Position numbers and translations under genes: made by a program
Assembly: GCA_963804825.1 (NCBI GenBank)
Contig: CAWDRV010000003.1
Coordinates: 930,001 to 994,000 of the forward strand
Source of the DNA: JBKQVT01 sp963804825
GTDB lineage: Bacteria; Planctomycetota; Planctomycetia; Pirellulales; Thermoguttaceae
Reading direction: 5' to 3'
Length of the DNA: 64,000 nucleotides
In this document: positions 46,096 to 56,474 of the stretch, piece after piece
How positions within the stretch are numbered: the stretch's first letter is position 1
Layout: each line of letters starts with the position of its first letter
The notes under the pieces: generated by a model
What the model was told of the DNA's origin: nothing
Seen by the model: the letters and a program-made list of their open reading frames with translations, nothing else
Database searches by the model: none

Positions 46096-46897
46096 ATGGG
46101 TTTCTGGCAAGAAAAAGTCGTCCTGGTCACCGGCGGTTCCAGCGGTCTGGGCCGCGTGATCGCCGAGCAGTTCGGCGCCGCGGGCAGCAAGCTCGTCATC
46201 GCGGCGCTGGAGGACGAGGCTGTCCGGCAAGCGGCGGCCGAGATGCGCTCGGCCGGCTGCGACGTGCTGCCCGTCCAGACGGACATCACCCGGCAGGACA
46301 ACGTCGATCGGATGATCGAGCAGGCGTTGTCGCGGTTCGGACGGCTCGACGTGTTGGTGAACAATGCCGGCCGCTCGATGCGCGGCAAGGTGCTGGATGC
46401 GACGCCGGAGCAGTTCCGCGACCTGATGGAGTTGAACCTGTTGGGCCTGGTCCGCTCGACGCGGGCCGCCGTGCCGCACTTGCTCCGTGGGCGAGGGCAC
46501 GTGGTCAACATCGGGTCGCTGGCGGCGAAATCGGCCGCCCGCTGGCTGGGGGCCTATCCGGCGACGAAGTTCGCCGTGGCCGCCTATTCCCAGCAACTGC
46601 GGCTGGAATTGGGGCCGCAGGGCCTCCACGTGCTGCTGGTCTGTCCCGGTCCCATCCAGCGGAGCGATCCGCGGCTGTATCCGCTCGAAGGGCTGGAAGA
46701 CATCCCCGACCGTGCTCGCGGGCCCGGCAGGGGTGAAGGCCCGGGCCATTCCGCCGGAGCGGCTTGCGCGGTTGATCCTTCGGGCGTGCGAGCTTCGTCG
46801 GCCGGAGTTGGTTCTGCCCGGTTCCGCCCGGCTGTTGTTCGCCATTGCCCAGCTTTTCCCTCGCCTGGGCGATTGGATCGTGCTGCGGAAAACATAG
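46096..46897 (+). CDS. Short-chain dehydrogenase/reductase (one frame break)
   Basis: About 266 residues. The N-terminal VVLVTGGSSGLGRVIAEQFG has the cofactor TGxxxGxG motif; DVLVNNAGRSMRGKVLD, VNIGSLAAKSAARWLGAYPA and AYPATKFAVAAYSQQLRLEL give NNAG, the catalytic Ser and YxxxK. A shift near 46715 in a GC-rich run separates LEGLEDIPDR from AGPAGVKARAIPPERLARLI, which continues to stop at 46897. Follows the exported oxidoreductase by 23 bases, in the same direction. Confidence 0.88.
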
Positions 46898-46899
46898 AG

Positions 46900-46979
46900 A
46901 AGGATGAAGGTGAGCCGGAGGCATTAGCCTCCGGATGGTAAGGATGAAGGTGAGCCGGAGGCGTTAGCCTCCGGATGGG
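46900..46979. repeat. Tandem AAGGATGAAGGTGAGCCGG unit with R4 palindrome
   Basis: Two direct copies of a 39-40 base unit; each contains the palindrome GAGCCGGAGGC(A/G)TTAGCCTCCGG. It lies just after the SDR gene and is followed by AAGGATGAAAG, a partial third unit. Confidence 0.8.
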
Positions 46980-47130
46980 AAGGATGAAAGCTGGAAGCGG
47001 CGGGCCAATCGCTTGCCGTTTCGCCATCCTTTCTCATCTTGAATTACTTCTCCCCCCTTGTCGTACCGCGGTCGATTTGGCACCATAATGGTTCCGACCG
47101 TACCCTTGGATCATGTGCAGGAGACCAGAC

Positions 47131-48444
<1,314 letters not shown>

Positions 48445-48446
48445 CA

Positions 48447-48472
48447 GTGAGCCCCGGGCGTTAGCCCGGGGA
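48447..48472. repeat. GAGCCCCGGGCGTTAGCCCGGGG palindrome
   Basis: Begins 2 bases after the xylA stop; same type as 43249-43272. A stem of about nine GC-rich pairs, but no T run follows. Confidence 0.75.
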
Positions 48473-48528
48473 TTGGGTCGAAAACATCGTATGGAGCCCC
48501 GGCCGCCCGCCCGGCGTCGGCCACGATC

Positions 48529-49738
48529 TTATTTCGTGGCTGGCGGGATGGTTGCGGGCTGTCGCTTTGGCTCGAGCGCGACCTTGTGTTGCAAGAGGGT
48601 TGCCAGGTCCAACGGCACAAACGGCCCGCCCGACGCCGGAGGCTTGCCGATCGACAGACGCAATCGCAATGGTTTTGGCTCGAAGATCATGGTCTGCGTC
48701 GTTTTCTGGCCCAGGTTGACTTTGTCCATGGCGTCGGCCACGTCGTGCCAACTGAACGGCTGCGACCTTTCCCAATAGCCTTGGAGGATGCGATAACGCC
48801 AGGACTTTTTCGGGACGCTCAGTTCGGGCGTGCGGAAATGGTTGGTGCAGGCCAGAAGGTGGTCCTCGGCCCTGCGCGCCACGACGTTTTTCGGCGTGAT
48901 CTCGAACACGACGGCCCGCCGCCGGTCGCAAGCGGCCAGGTTCATCCACGTGGTGCGCTTGGCCGTGGCAAGCAGCTTTTGGGCCTCCTCGATGCTGCCG
49001 CACTCTTCGAGAATCCGCCGAAACGTCAGCGACAGCGGCGTTCCCAAGGAAAAGGCGGGCGAATCGTCTTTCGCCGGACCCGAGTCCAGGCACGCAATGG
49101 CCAGCCCCGCATCGTTCATGCCCGAGAGCACGCCGATGAACCCAGGCCAGGTCACCGAGGCAAAGGCATGTCTCTTCGCCGGGCGGCAGACCACGACGAG
49201 GACCAGGCGGTCGAGGGAACCATAGGATGGCACGTCGAAATTGCGGCCGAAGAGCATTTCGCGGCCGGCGCTCCGCTCGGGCTCGACCAGGAAAGCGGAA
49301 CACTGGCCAAAGCACCGCAACTCGATCAACGAGTTGGCGACGGTCAGCGAGTCGATCTCCTCCTGTTTGTACTTGGCCTTCGCAAGGGCCGCGTTCAGTT
49401 CACGTTGGTATCGTTCCGGGGCGTCCTTCATCAGGTTGCGGCTGAATCCGACGACAATCGGCCAAAGGACCTCGCCTCGGTACCGGCCCAGGATGGTCTT
49501 GGGCAAGTGCAAGTGTGGCCGCGCCACATCGAGCACCAGCGCCGCCTGCTGCCGTCCCATCTGCTCCGGCTCGCCTTCGAGGAAGAGGACGGGGATTCCC
49601 TGGACGTACTTGAGTTCGCCCCCTTCGGCAGCCGCCTCCTTGAACATCCGTGGTGCATCGGCGGCCGAGGCGCCCCGAATCGGCCGCCAAACCCGACATG
49701 ACCACAGCAAACGCGAATACGCTGCACACTCGCCTCAT
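48529..49738 (-). CDS. C45/acyl-CoA:6-APA acyltransferase-like hydrolase (one frame break in signal peptide)
   Basis: About 403 residues. VCSVFAFAVVMSGLAADSG forms an N-terminal signal segment in a different frame from the body; the shift is near 49685. The body has LFLEGEPEQMGRQQAALVLD, CFGQCSAFLVEPERSAGREM (likely nucleophile Cys after autocleavage, in family order) and FGRNFDVPSYG, VTWPGFIGVLSGMNDAGLAI and ACTNHFRTPEL. This matches N-terminal-nucleophile acyltransferase/peptidase C45. Substrate unknown; secreted. Confidence 0.8.
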
Positions 49739-49923
49739 GGAAAACTCGTGTCTAGCAGGACGCCTGGGCATCGTGATCCTTGATTGCCGCTGGTCAATGG
49801 GCGGCCTGTCCGACGCCGCTCCAATCTCGGGGCAAACGTCGGGCTACCATTCCATTATCCAACACCACGGCCACTTGGACAACACCCAAGGTATGCCCGA
49901 ACGGCCTCAGCAGCGGAAACAAA

Positions 49924-50542
49924 TCAGTAATTGAACGTAAGCCCACGTGCGCGGAGATCCGCTACAAGCTCCGCCGTCGTCGTGTACTGCACCGCGTCGA
50001 AGCTGGCCGCCCGCGCCGCCGCCACGTGACCGGCAACGTCGTCCACGTAAAAAATCTTTTCCGGCCGGCAGCCGGCCAACTCCGCTGCGGCCCGAAAGAT
50101 TGCCTCGTTGGGCTTGCACGCTCCAATGCGGTAGCTCAAGGCGTGGACCGAAAAGTTCTCGGTCAGAATCCGATAACGCCGCAGACAGTGTTCCCAGTGG
50201 CCCTCGCACGTGTTGGAGAGGATGCCCAGGCGGTAGCCGGCCGCGGCCAATTGGCCGACCACCGGCAGCATCGGCTCGATCAGGGTGAAAATGTCGTTGC
50301 CGGCCTCGCACATCGCGTCGAAATCGGGCCGGCGGCCGGTCCGCTGGCAGAACAGGTCGTAGAACTGGCCGGCCGTGATGCGGCCGCGTCTCGTATTGCT
50401 CTTGCAAGCCGCCGGAGAAGATGGCCTCGTAAACCGCGGCGGGTTCCAGGCCGGCCACCGCGGCGATCTGCCGGCACATCCGCTCGACGCTGAAATCGAC
50501 CAGCACTTTTCCGAGATCGAAGTAGAGAAATTCCGGTTGCAT
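49924..50542 (-). CDS. HAD-superfamily hydrolase (one frame break)
   Basis: About 205 residues. The N-terminal FLYFDLGKVLVDF carries the nucleophile Asp, with Gly where the second Asp often stands, as in YihX-like members. After a shift near 50385: MLPVVGQLAAAGYRLGILSN (motif II Ser), CKPNEAIFRAAAELAGCRPE (motif III Lys) and KIFYVDDVAGHVAAARAASF (motif IV Asp-Asp). Phosphatase activity is likely; substrate unknown. Confidence 0.88.
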
Positions 50543-50842
50543 GATATTCCCAAGGATACCCGTTCACACTGTGCCGAAGGAAACGGCCAGAAACCGCGGA
50601 TGAACGCAGATCAGCGCAGATAGGAATGTATTGAATCGTCCGCGTTTATCTGCGTTCATCCGCGGTTCCATCTCTTGATCTTCCGACCTGTGAACGGCCA
50701 CTCCCAAGGATAGCGGCTCTGGCGGCCGCGTTCCAGGGGCGCACGAGAGACGCACTTGCCGCCTCCGGGTCGGTTGCAGGACGTCCCGCGGTCGCCTAAA
50801 ATTCAACATAGGCTGCTTCTGCCTCGAATAAGGATAAAAGAC
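50543..50842. repeat. Intergenic stretch with long inverted repeat AACCGCGGATGAACGCAGAT
   Basis: AACCGCGGATGAACGCAGAT (about 50592-50611) and ATCTGCGTTCATCCGCGGTT (about 50650-50670) form an inverted repeat about 40 bases apart. The right part holds the ilvD leader with AAGGA. No gene. Confidence 0.7.
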
Positions 50843-52675
50843 ATGCGATCCGACACGATCAAGTTGGGCGACGCACGTGCCCCCCATCGAAGCCTCCTCC
50901 GCGCCACCGGATTGCGGGACGGCGATTTCAAAAAACCGTTCATCGCCGTCTGCAACAGCCACGTGGACATCATTCCCGGCCACGTCCATTTGGACAAAGT
51001 CGGCCAGTTCGTGAAGCGCTGTGTCCGCGAGTCCGGCGGCGTGCCGTTCGTCTTCAACACGATCGGCGTGGACGACGGCATCGCCATGGGTCACGCGGGC
51101 ATGAAATACTCGCTTCCCAGCCGCGAGATCATCGCCGATTCGGTGGAGACGATGCTCAACGCCCATTGCTTCGACGGCATGATCTGCATCCCGAATTGCG
51201 ACAAGATCGTGCCCGGCATGTTGATGGCCGCGGTCCGCTGCAATATCCCGACGATCTTCGTCAGCGGCGGGCCGATGGAAGCCGGCCGCTCGCCCGACGG
51301 CAAGAAGATCGACCTCATCAACGTCTTCATCGGCGCCGCGGCCAAGCAAGACGGAAAAATATCGGCCGCCGGGCTGCGGGTCCTGGAGCGGGCCGGCTGC
51401 CCCACGTGCGGCTCCTGCTCCGGCATGTTCACCGCCAACAGCATGAACTGCCTCTGCGAGGCCCTCGGCATGGCCCTGCCCACCAACGGCACGCTGCTGG
51501 CCACCAGCGCCGAACGCAAAAGGCTCTTCCGCCGCGCCGCCGAGCGAATCGTCGCGATGGTGCTGGAGTTCAGCCGCGTGGGCGCAGGACACGGACTCCT
51601 GCCCCGCGAAATCGTCACCCACGACTCGATCGACAACGCGATGGTCCTCGACATGGCCATGGGCGGCAGCACCAACACGGTGTTGCACATGCTGGCCGTC
51701 GCGCGCGAGGCGGGCATCGCGTACGACATCGAGCGGATCAACCAACTCAGCCGGCGGACGCCCAACGTCTGCCGCGTCGCCCCCAGCAGCAGCTATCACG
51801 TCGAGGACGTGCACAACGCCGGCGGCGTCCACACCATTCTCGGCAGCGTCGAGCGCGGCCGGCCGGGCCTGCTGCACCTCGACTCCCCCACGGTCAGCGG
51901 CAAGACGCTGGGCGAGAACGTCGCCGCCTTCGACATCCGCGCCGCGACGGTCGCGGAAGAGGCCCTCGAGCTGGCGGCCGTCCGCGCCGGCGGGCGGCGC
52001 ACCCACCAGGGCATGAGCGTCGCACGCTCCGCGGGCTCGGTCCGCGAGCTGTCGGCCGAGCAGTTGGGTTTCGACCCGCAGGACTGCATCCGCGAGGTCG
52101 ATCGCGCCTACAGCGACGAGGGCGGCCTGGTGATCCTCTACGGCAATTTGGCGCCGAAGGGGGCGGTGGTCAAGGCGGCCGGCGTCAAGCCCGAAATGCT
52201 CCGCCACAGCGGTCCGGCCGTCATCTTCGAGGCCGAAAGCGAGGCCTACGAAGGAATCGTCGGCGGCCGGGTGAAGGCCGGCGACGTGGTGATCATTCGC
52301 TACGAGGGTCCGCGCGGCGGGCCCGGCATGCAGGAAATGCTCGCCCCCACGTCCGCGATCAAGGGAATGGGCCTGGACGATCAGGTGGCCCTGGTGACCG
52401 ACGGCCGGTTCTCCGGCGGCACCGCGGGGGCTTGCATCGGACACGTCAGTCCCGAGGCGGCGGCCGGCGGACCGATCGGGCTGGTGCAGCCGGGCGACAT
52501 GATCGACATCGACATTCCCGGCCACAAGCTCGCGGTCCGTCTGAGGGACGCCGAGCTGTCCGCCCGGGCCGAGGCGTGGCGGCCGCGACCGCCGCGGTTC
52601 ACGACCGGTTGTCTGGGCAAGTATGCCGCGATGGCCACCAGCGCCGACACCGGCGCGGTGATGAAGTGGGATTAG
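50843..52675 (+). CDS. ilvD: Dihydroxy-acid dehydratase IlvD
   Basis: 610 residues; iron-sulfur dehydratase of branched-chain amino acid synthesis. FIAVCNSHVDIIPGHVHLDK, FNTIGVDDGIAMGHAGMKYS, MICIPNCDKIVPGMLMA, CPTCGSCSGMFTANSMNCLC (cluster Cys), MGGSTNTVLHMLAVAREAGI, GNLAPKGAVVKAAGV and ALVTDGRFSGGTAGACIGHV are conserved. ATG at 50843 has AAGGA eight bases upstream. Intact, in a region where neighbours are broken. Confidence 0.97.
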   Translation: MRSDTIKLGDARAPHRSLLRATGLRDGDFKKPFIAVCNSHVDIIPGHVHLDKVGQFVKRCVRESGGVPFVFNTIGVDDGIAMGHAGMKYSLPSREIIADSVETMLNAHCFDGMICIPNCDKIVPGMLMAAVRCNIPTIFVSGGPMEAGRSPDGKKIDLINVFIGAAAKQDGKISAAGLRVLERAGCPTCGSCSGMFTANSMNCLCEALGMALPTNGTLLATSAERKRLFRRAAERIVAMVLEFSRVGAGHGLLPREIVTHDSIDNAMVLDMAMGGSTNTVLHMLAVAREAGIAYDIERINQLSRRTPNVCRVAPSSSYHVEDVHNAGGVHTILGSVERGRPGLLHLDSPTVSGKTLGENVAAFDIRAATVAEEALELAAVRAGGRRTHQGMSVARSAGSVRELSAEQLGFDPQDCIREVDRAYSDEGGLVILYGNLAPKGAVVKAAGVKPEMLRHSGPAVIFEAESEAYEGIVGGRVKAGDVVIIRYEGPRGGPGMQEMLAPTSAIKGMGLDDQVALVTDGRFSGGTAGACIGHVSPEAAAGGPIGLVQPGDMIDIDIPGHKLAVRLRDAELSARAEAWRPRPPRFTTGCLGKYAAMATSADTGAVMKWD

Positions 52676-52725
52676 CGGCGGGAATCGGCTGCCGGCATTG
52701 TGGACAATCGACCTGCATGGGCGTC

Positions 52726-53175
52726 TCAGTCCTCTTGTTCAGCTTCCAGCCACGCGGCGTCGGCCAGGTCCTTGGGCCGGCTAAGCGCCTTCTTGTTCCG
52801 TAAGAGGTCGGCGCGCCCGATCACCGCCAACTTCTGGCCCTCGATCTCCACCTCTTTCCGCCGTGGCCAAGCCTCGTCGAAATCAACCGCGTCGATGGAG
52901 GTGAGAATGTCGATGCGTCGCGGGGCAGCGCCGATCTGGAAAACCAAGTCCGGCGTGACGAGGTCTTGCCGCGTCAGGTCGAACAGTCGGGCGCGAAACG
53001 CTTGCAGCGCCCGCCAAACGCGCTGGGCGTTCTCTTCCGACCGGCGAATCCAAATATCCATGTCGCCGGTGGCGCGCGGGTATCCGTGCGCGGCCAAAGC
53101 ATAAGCCCCGACCAACAGGAACTCAACGCCCTCGGCGGACAATGCGAACAACATGTCGCGGAAGTCTGGGTTCAA
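52726..53175 (-). CDS. Nucleotidyltransferase-like protein (second member)
   Basis: 149 residues. EFLLVGAYALAAHGYPRATG (G-A-Y-A-L core) and DMDIWIRRSEENAQRVWRAL (D-x-D metal motif) mark a DUF6036-type nucleotidyltransferase. Later it has GAAPRRIDILTSIDAVDFDE and VIGRADLLRNKKALSRPKD. Its ATG lies 53 bases inside a small upstream gene (53123-53323), so the two are translationally linked and may form a two-gene module. Confidence 0.8.
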   Translation of the reverse strand: MNPDFRDMLFALSAEGVEFLLVGAYALAAHGYPRATGDMDIWIRRSEENAQRVWRALQAFRARLFDLTRQDLVTPDLVFQIGAAPRRIDILTSIDAVDFDEAWPRRKEVEIEGQKLAVIGRADLLRNKKALSRPKDLADAAWLEAEQED

Positions 53176-53323
53176 CGACGGGTTCTCCCATGAAGGCCCA
53201 CGCGTCCAAGGCCAACTGCCACATCATCTCGATCCGCTGGGCCGGCGTGGTGTCGGCAAGATCGGCCTCCTTGCCCTGGTCGGCCAACTTGGCAATGCGA
53301 ATGGTCCGATCCGAATCGTTCAT
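53123..53323 (-). CDS. Small partner protein of the nucleotidyltransferase
   Basis: 66 residues from ATG 53321-53323. DRTIRIAKLADQGKEADLAD and AQRIEMMWQLALDAWAFMGE precede the basic end RLPRHVVRIVRRGR. I recall this QRxxMMWxLxxDAWxF pattern in short genes paired with nucleotidyltransferases in planctomycetes. Antitoxin or regulator role is inferred only from the pairing. Overlaps the nucleotidyltransferase start. Confidence 0.6.
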   Translation of the reverse strand: MNDSDRTIRIAKLADQGKEADLADTTPAQRIEMMWQLALDAWAFMGEPVVEPRLPRHVVRIVRRGR

Positions 53324-53417
53324 GGTGCTATTCCACGCGGGCCATCCTACCCCGGAAACACCCGGGCTGCAATCCGACACGAGAAAGGATGAAAACCGTC
53401 GCGATTCCGTATGCGTG

Positions 53418-53705
53418 CTACGGTTGCGCGTCGAGGTCGTTCTTCTCCGGCAAGCCCCCCTCGTCGCGCCCAGGGGCTTCCTTCAGGGCGTGGAATCCCT
53501 GCAACAGGACCAGGCAGATCAGGCCAATCACCCAAAGAATGCCGCAAGCGAGGGCCACATAGCGCACGACGACCCCACCCGTGGCGTCGCCCATAGCGAC
53601 CAGAAGGGCAGATACGGCCACAAGCACGCTGATCCCGATGGGCAAGACCACCAGCGCGGCGATCAGGGGGAGCAGTGCTTTCGACAGAAGGGGTTGATGG
53701 TCCAT
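53418..53705 (-). CDS. Small integral membrane protein
   Basis: 95 residues. Three hydrophobic helices: LPLIAALVVLPIGISVLVAV, ALLVAMGDATGGVVVRYVAL and ACGILWVIGLICLVLLQGF, then a charged tail (GRDEGGLPEKNDLDAQP). No family recognised. The gap from the small partner gene is 94 bases. Confidence 0.55.
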   Translation of the reverse strand: MDHQPLLSKALLPLIAALVVLPIGISVLVAVSALLVAMGDATGGVVVRYVALACGILWVIGLICLVLLQGFHALKEAPGRDEGGLPEKNDLDAQP

Positions 53706-53859
53706 AAAATCACCCTAACTTCCGCAATTTTGCCGTTGGCCGCCCGGGTTGTCAAGCCGGGCAGGCCAACGGGTCTTTGCTTGACAACGCCCGCCTGGGG
53801 GCCACAATGGAGGGAAGGGGCAGGGGAGCGGCTGGGAGAGAGAAGAGGGGGCCCTTCGC

Positions 53860-56247
53860 ATGACAAACCAACTCGGTCGTCGTTCATGGCAGTGCCTGTT
53901 GGCGGGGATGCTTTGCGCCGCCGCATGGGCGTGGGACGTTGGCGAGTCGTCCGCCACGGAAGTGCTCATGAAGGACGGCCGGGTGCTCACAGGGAAGCTC
54001 GGGTTGACGACCGGCCTGGCGGACATGAACCAGCTCGAGCCCAATCCCAATAAGGACAAGGCGATCGTCTTTCTCGACGACGACTTGCGGCGGACGTTCA
54101 TCTCCAAGCAGCAGATCAAGGAGATCCGTCCCGACACCACGGGCCAGGTGCCGGAGAAGTTCCGCGTGCGGCAGGGGGCGAACCGCACCGGGCCCAGGGT
54201 TGTCACGGTCGGGCCGTTCATTCACGTCACGCCCTTCGACGCGTACGGACGCCGCACCATCACCATGAGCACGGGCCGCGGGCCGGTCAACATCGTCCAA
54301 GGCATCACCGAGATCACGCCCGAGTGGACCAAGGTCGAGGGGCTGACCTACATGTGGGACATGCGGATCGCCACCAGTTCGATCCCCCGCGATGTCCTGC
54401 ACACGATCCTGATGAAGCAGATCAAGGATCCCAAGGACATCGACCAGCACAAGAAAGTGGCGCATTTCTACCTGCAATGCGGGGAATTTGATTATGCGAT
54501 GCAAGAACTGGAGGCCACGATTGCGGCGTTCCCCAACGACACCCAGGTGCAACAGGAGTTGGCCCCGTCGATCAAGGCGATGCGGAAGTTCTACGCGGAG
54601 TCGCTGCTGCGGGAACTGAAGATGCGGCGCGACGCGGGGCAGCACGAGTTCGTGCTGCGGCTGCTGAAGAAGTTCCCTTCCGACGACGTGCCGGGCGAAA
54701 CCCTCCAGGCGGTCCGGGAGATGATCCAGGAAGATGAAGCCTTGCAGGCCCGCCGCAACAAGGTGATCGAGCAGATCGACGCCCTGCTGGCCAAGATCAA
54801 GGACCCCGGCACCGACGCGCCCTCGGTCCGTTGCGGCGGGAGATTGCGGCGGAGTTGGGCTACGACACGCTCGATCGCATGGCGGGCTTTTTGCAAAGCA
54901 TCGACGACCCGGCCAGGCCGGCCGAGGACAAGTTGGCCTTGGCCGTCAGCGGCTGGCTCCTGGGACCGGCCGCGGCCACGACCAAGCTGACCATGGCCCT
55001 GTCGGCCATCCGGATGCGCGAGTTGACTCGGCGATACCTCAACGAGCCGATCAAACTGAACCGCATCCACCTTTTGCACGAGTTGCCGTCCGAGGAAGCG
55101 GCGGAGCCGGCCATGCTGGCCGCCCTGTTGGCCCACATGAAGCCGTCCTACAACTTGCCCGCGACGGTCTCCGAGGAAACACCGGGCTATTACGAGATGG
55201 AGGTGCCCATCTTCACCGGGGAATCGCCCGCCCGCTATTTCGTCCAGCTTCCGCGGGACTACAATCCCTACCGCCGCTACCCGATGGTCGTCACCCTCCA
55301 CGGCGCCGGCAACACGGCCGAGCAGCAAGTCAACTGGTGGGCGGGCGACTGGGCCCGTCGAGACCGCACCGGTCAGGCGGCGCGCGCCGGCTACATCGTG
55401 CTGGCCCCCGAGTGGTCCGGCGAACATCAAGAAAAGTACGGCTATAGCGACCGCGAGCACGGCCTGGTGCTGGGCTGCTACCGCGATGCCTGCCGCCGTT
55501 TCGCCGTCGATACCGACCGCGTTTTCCTCAGCGGGCATTCGATGGGCGGCGATGCGGCCTGGGACATAGGGCTTGCCCATCCCGACCTCTGGGCCGGCGT
55601 GATCCCGATCGTGGCCGAGTCCGGCCGCTTCTGTCCCTTCTATCAGAAGAACGCCAAGAACCTGCCCTTCTACTTCGTCTGCGGCGAACTCGACGGCAAC
55701 AGGATGTCCAAGAACGCCAACGACCTCGACCATTATCTAAGGGGGGGCTATAACACGACCGTCGTCGAGTACCTGGGCCGCGGCCACGAACATTTCTATG
55801 ACGAGATGCTGCGACTGATCGATTGGATGGGCCGCTTCCATCGCGATTTCTTCCCGCGCGAGTTCGACTGCATGACCATGCGGGAAGGGGACAATTTCTT
55901 CTGGTGGGTGGAACTGGGCGGGATGCCGCCGCACACCATGGCCAACCCCGCCGACTGGCCGCCCCCCCGAGGCACGCGGCCCGCCCCGGTGACGGCAAAA
56001 ATCACCGCCGGCAACAACCTGTCGATTCAAACCAAGACGGCCAAACTGACCGTCTGGCTTGCGCCGGGCATGTTCGATTTCAAACGGCCCATCGCCATCG
56101 TGTGGAACGGCCATCAAAATGAACAACCACTCCTCCAACCTCACGCCCAATCTGGAAACCCTGTTGGAGGACGCCCGCACCCGGGGCGATCGGCTGCATC
56201 CCTTCTGGTCCAAGTTCGAGTGTTCCACGGGCCGGGCCATGCCCTGA
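53860..56247 (+). CDS. Secreted esterase-like alpha/beta hydrolase with large N-terminal region (two frame breaks)
   Basis: About 795 residues. A signal peptide (QCLLAGMLCAAAWAW) is followed by a region with EVLMKDGRVLTGKLGLTTGL and a helical part (HFYLQCGEFDYAMQELEATI). After a shift near 54835 the hydrolase domain has RYFVQLPRDYNPYRRYPMVV, VTLHGAGNTAEQQVNWWAGD, VFLSGHSMGGDAAWDIGLAH (nucleophile Ser in GHSMGG) and YLGRGHEHFYDEM (catalytic His). A second shift near 56115 leads to LETLLEDARTRGDRLHPFW and the stop at 56247. It resembles planctomycete PHB depolymerase-like esterases; substrate unknown. Confidence 0.8.
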
Positions 56248-56297
56248 GGGGCGAAGCCGCGGAATGAGTTGGCGCCGGCGGGCGGGGACGAGACAGG

Positions 56298-56380
56298 GTA
56301 GGTCAGGCACCCCGTGCCTGACACTCCGCCTTTCCACCGACCTTGCCTCCCAACTGTCAGGCACGGGGTGCCTGACCTAC
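56298..56380. repeat. GTAGGTCAGGCACCCCGTGCCTGAC inverted repeat
   Basis: GTAGGTCAGGCACCCCGTG at the left and CACGGGGTGCCTGACCTAC at the right form an inverted pair about 40 bases apart; each half is itself palindromic (GTCAGGCAC...GTGCCTGAC). Just downstream of the esterase-like gene. Confidence 0.8.
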
Positions 56381-56474
56381 GGCTGCAGTGGGGGCGGGAC
56401 GCGCGGACGACGGGCCGCCGGCACATCTTTCCGGCCGACGCCCGCCACGATGCAATCGTGGGGCTTTTCAGTCT

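Noticed and set aside
50564..52525. A 653-codon frame opposite ilvD
   Set aside because: Antisense shadow; ilvD is intact and conserved on the plus strand.
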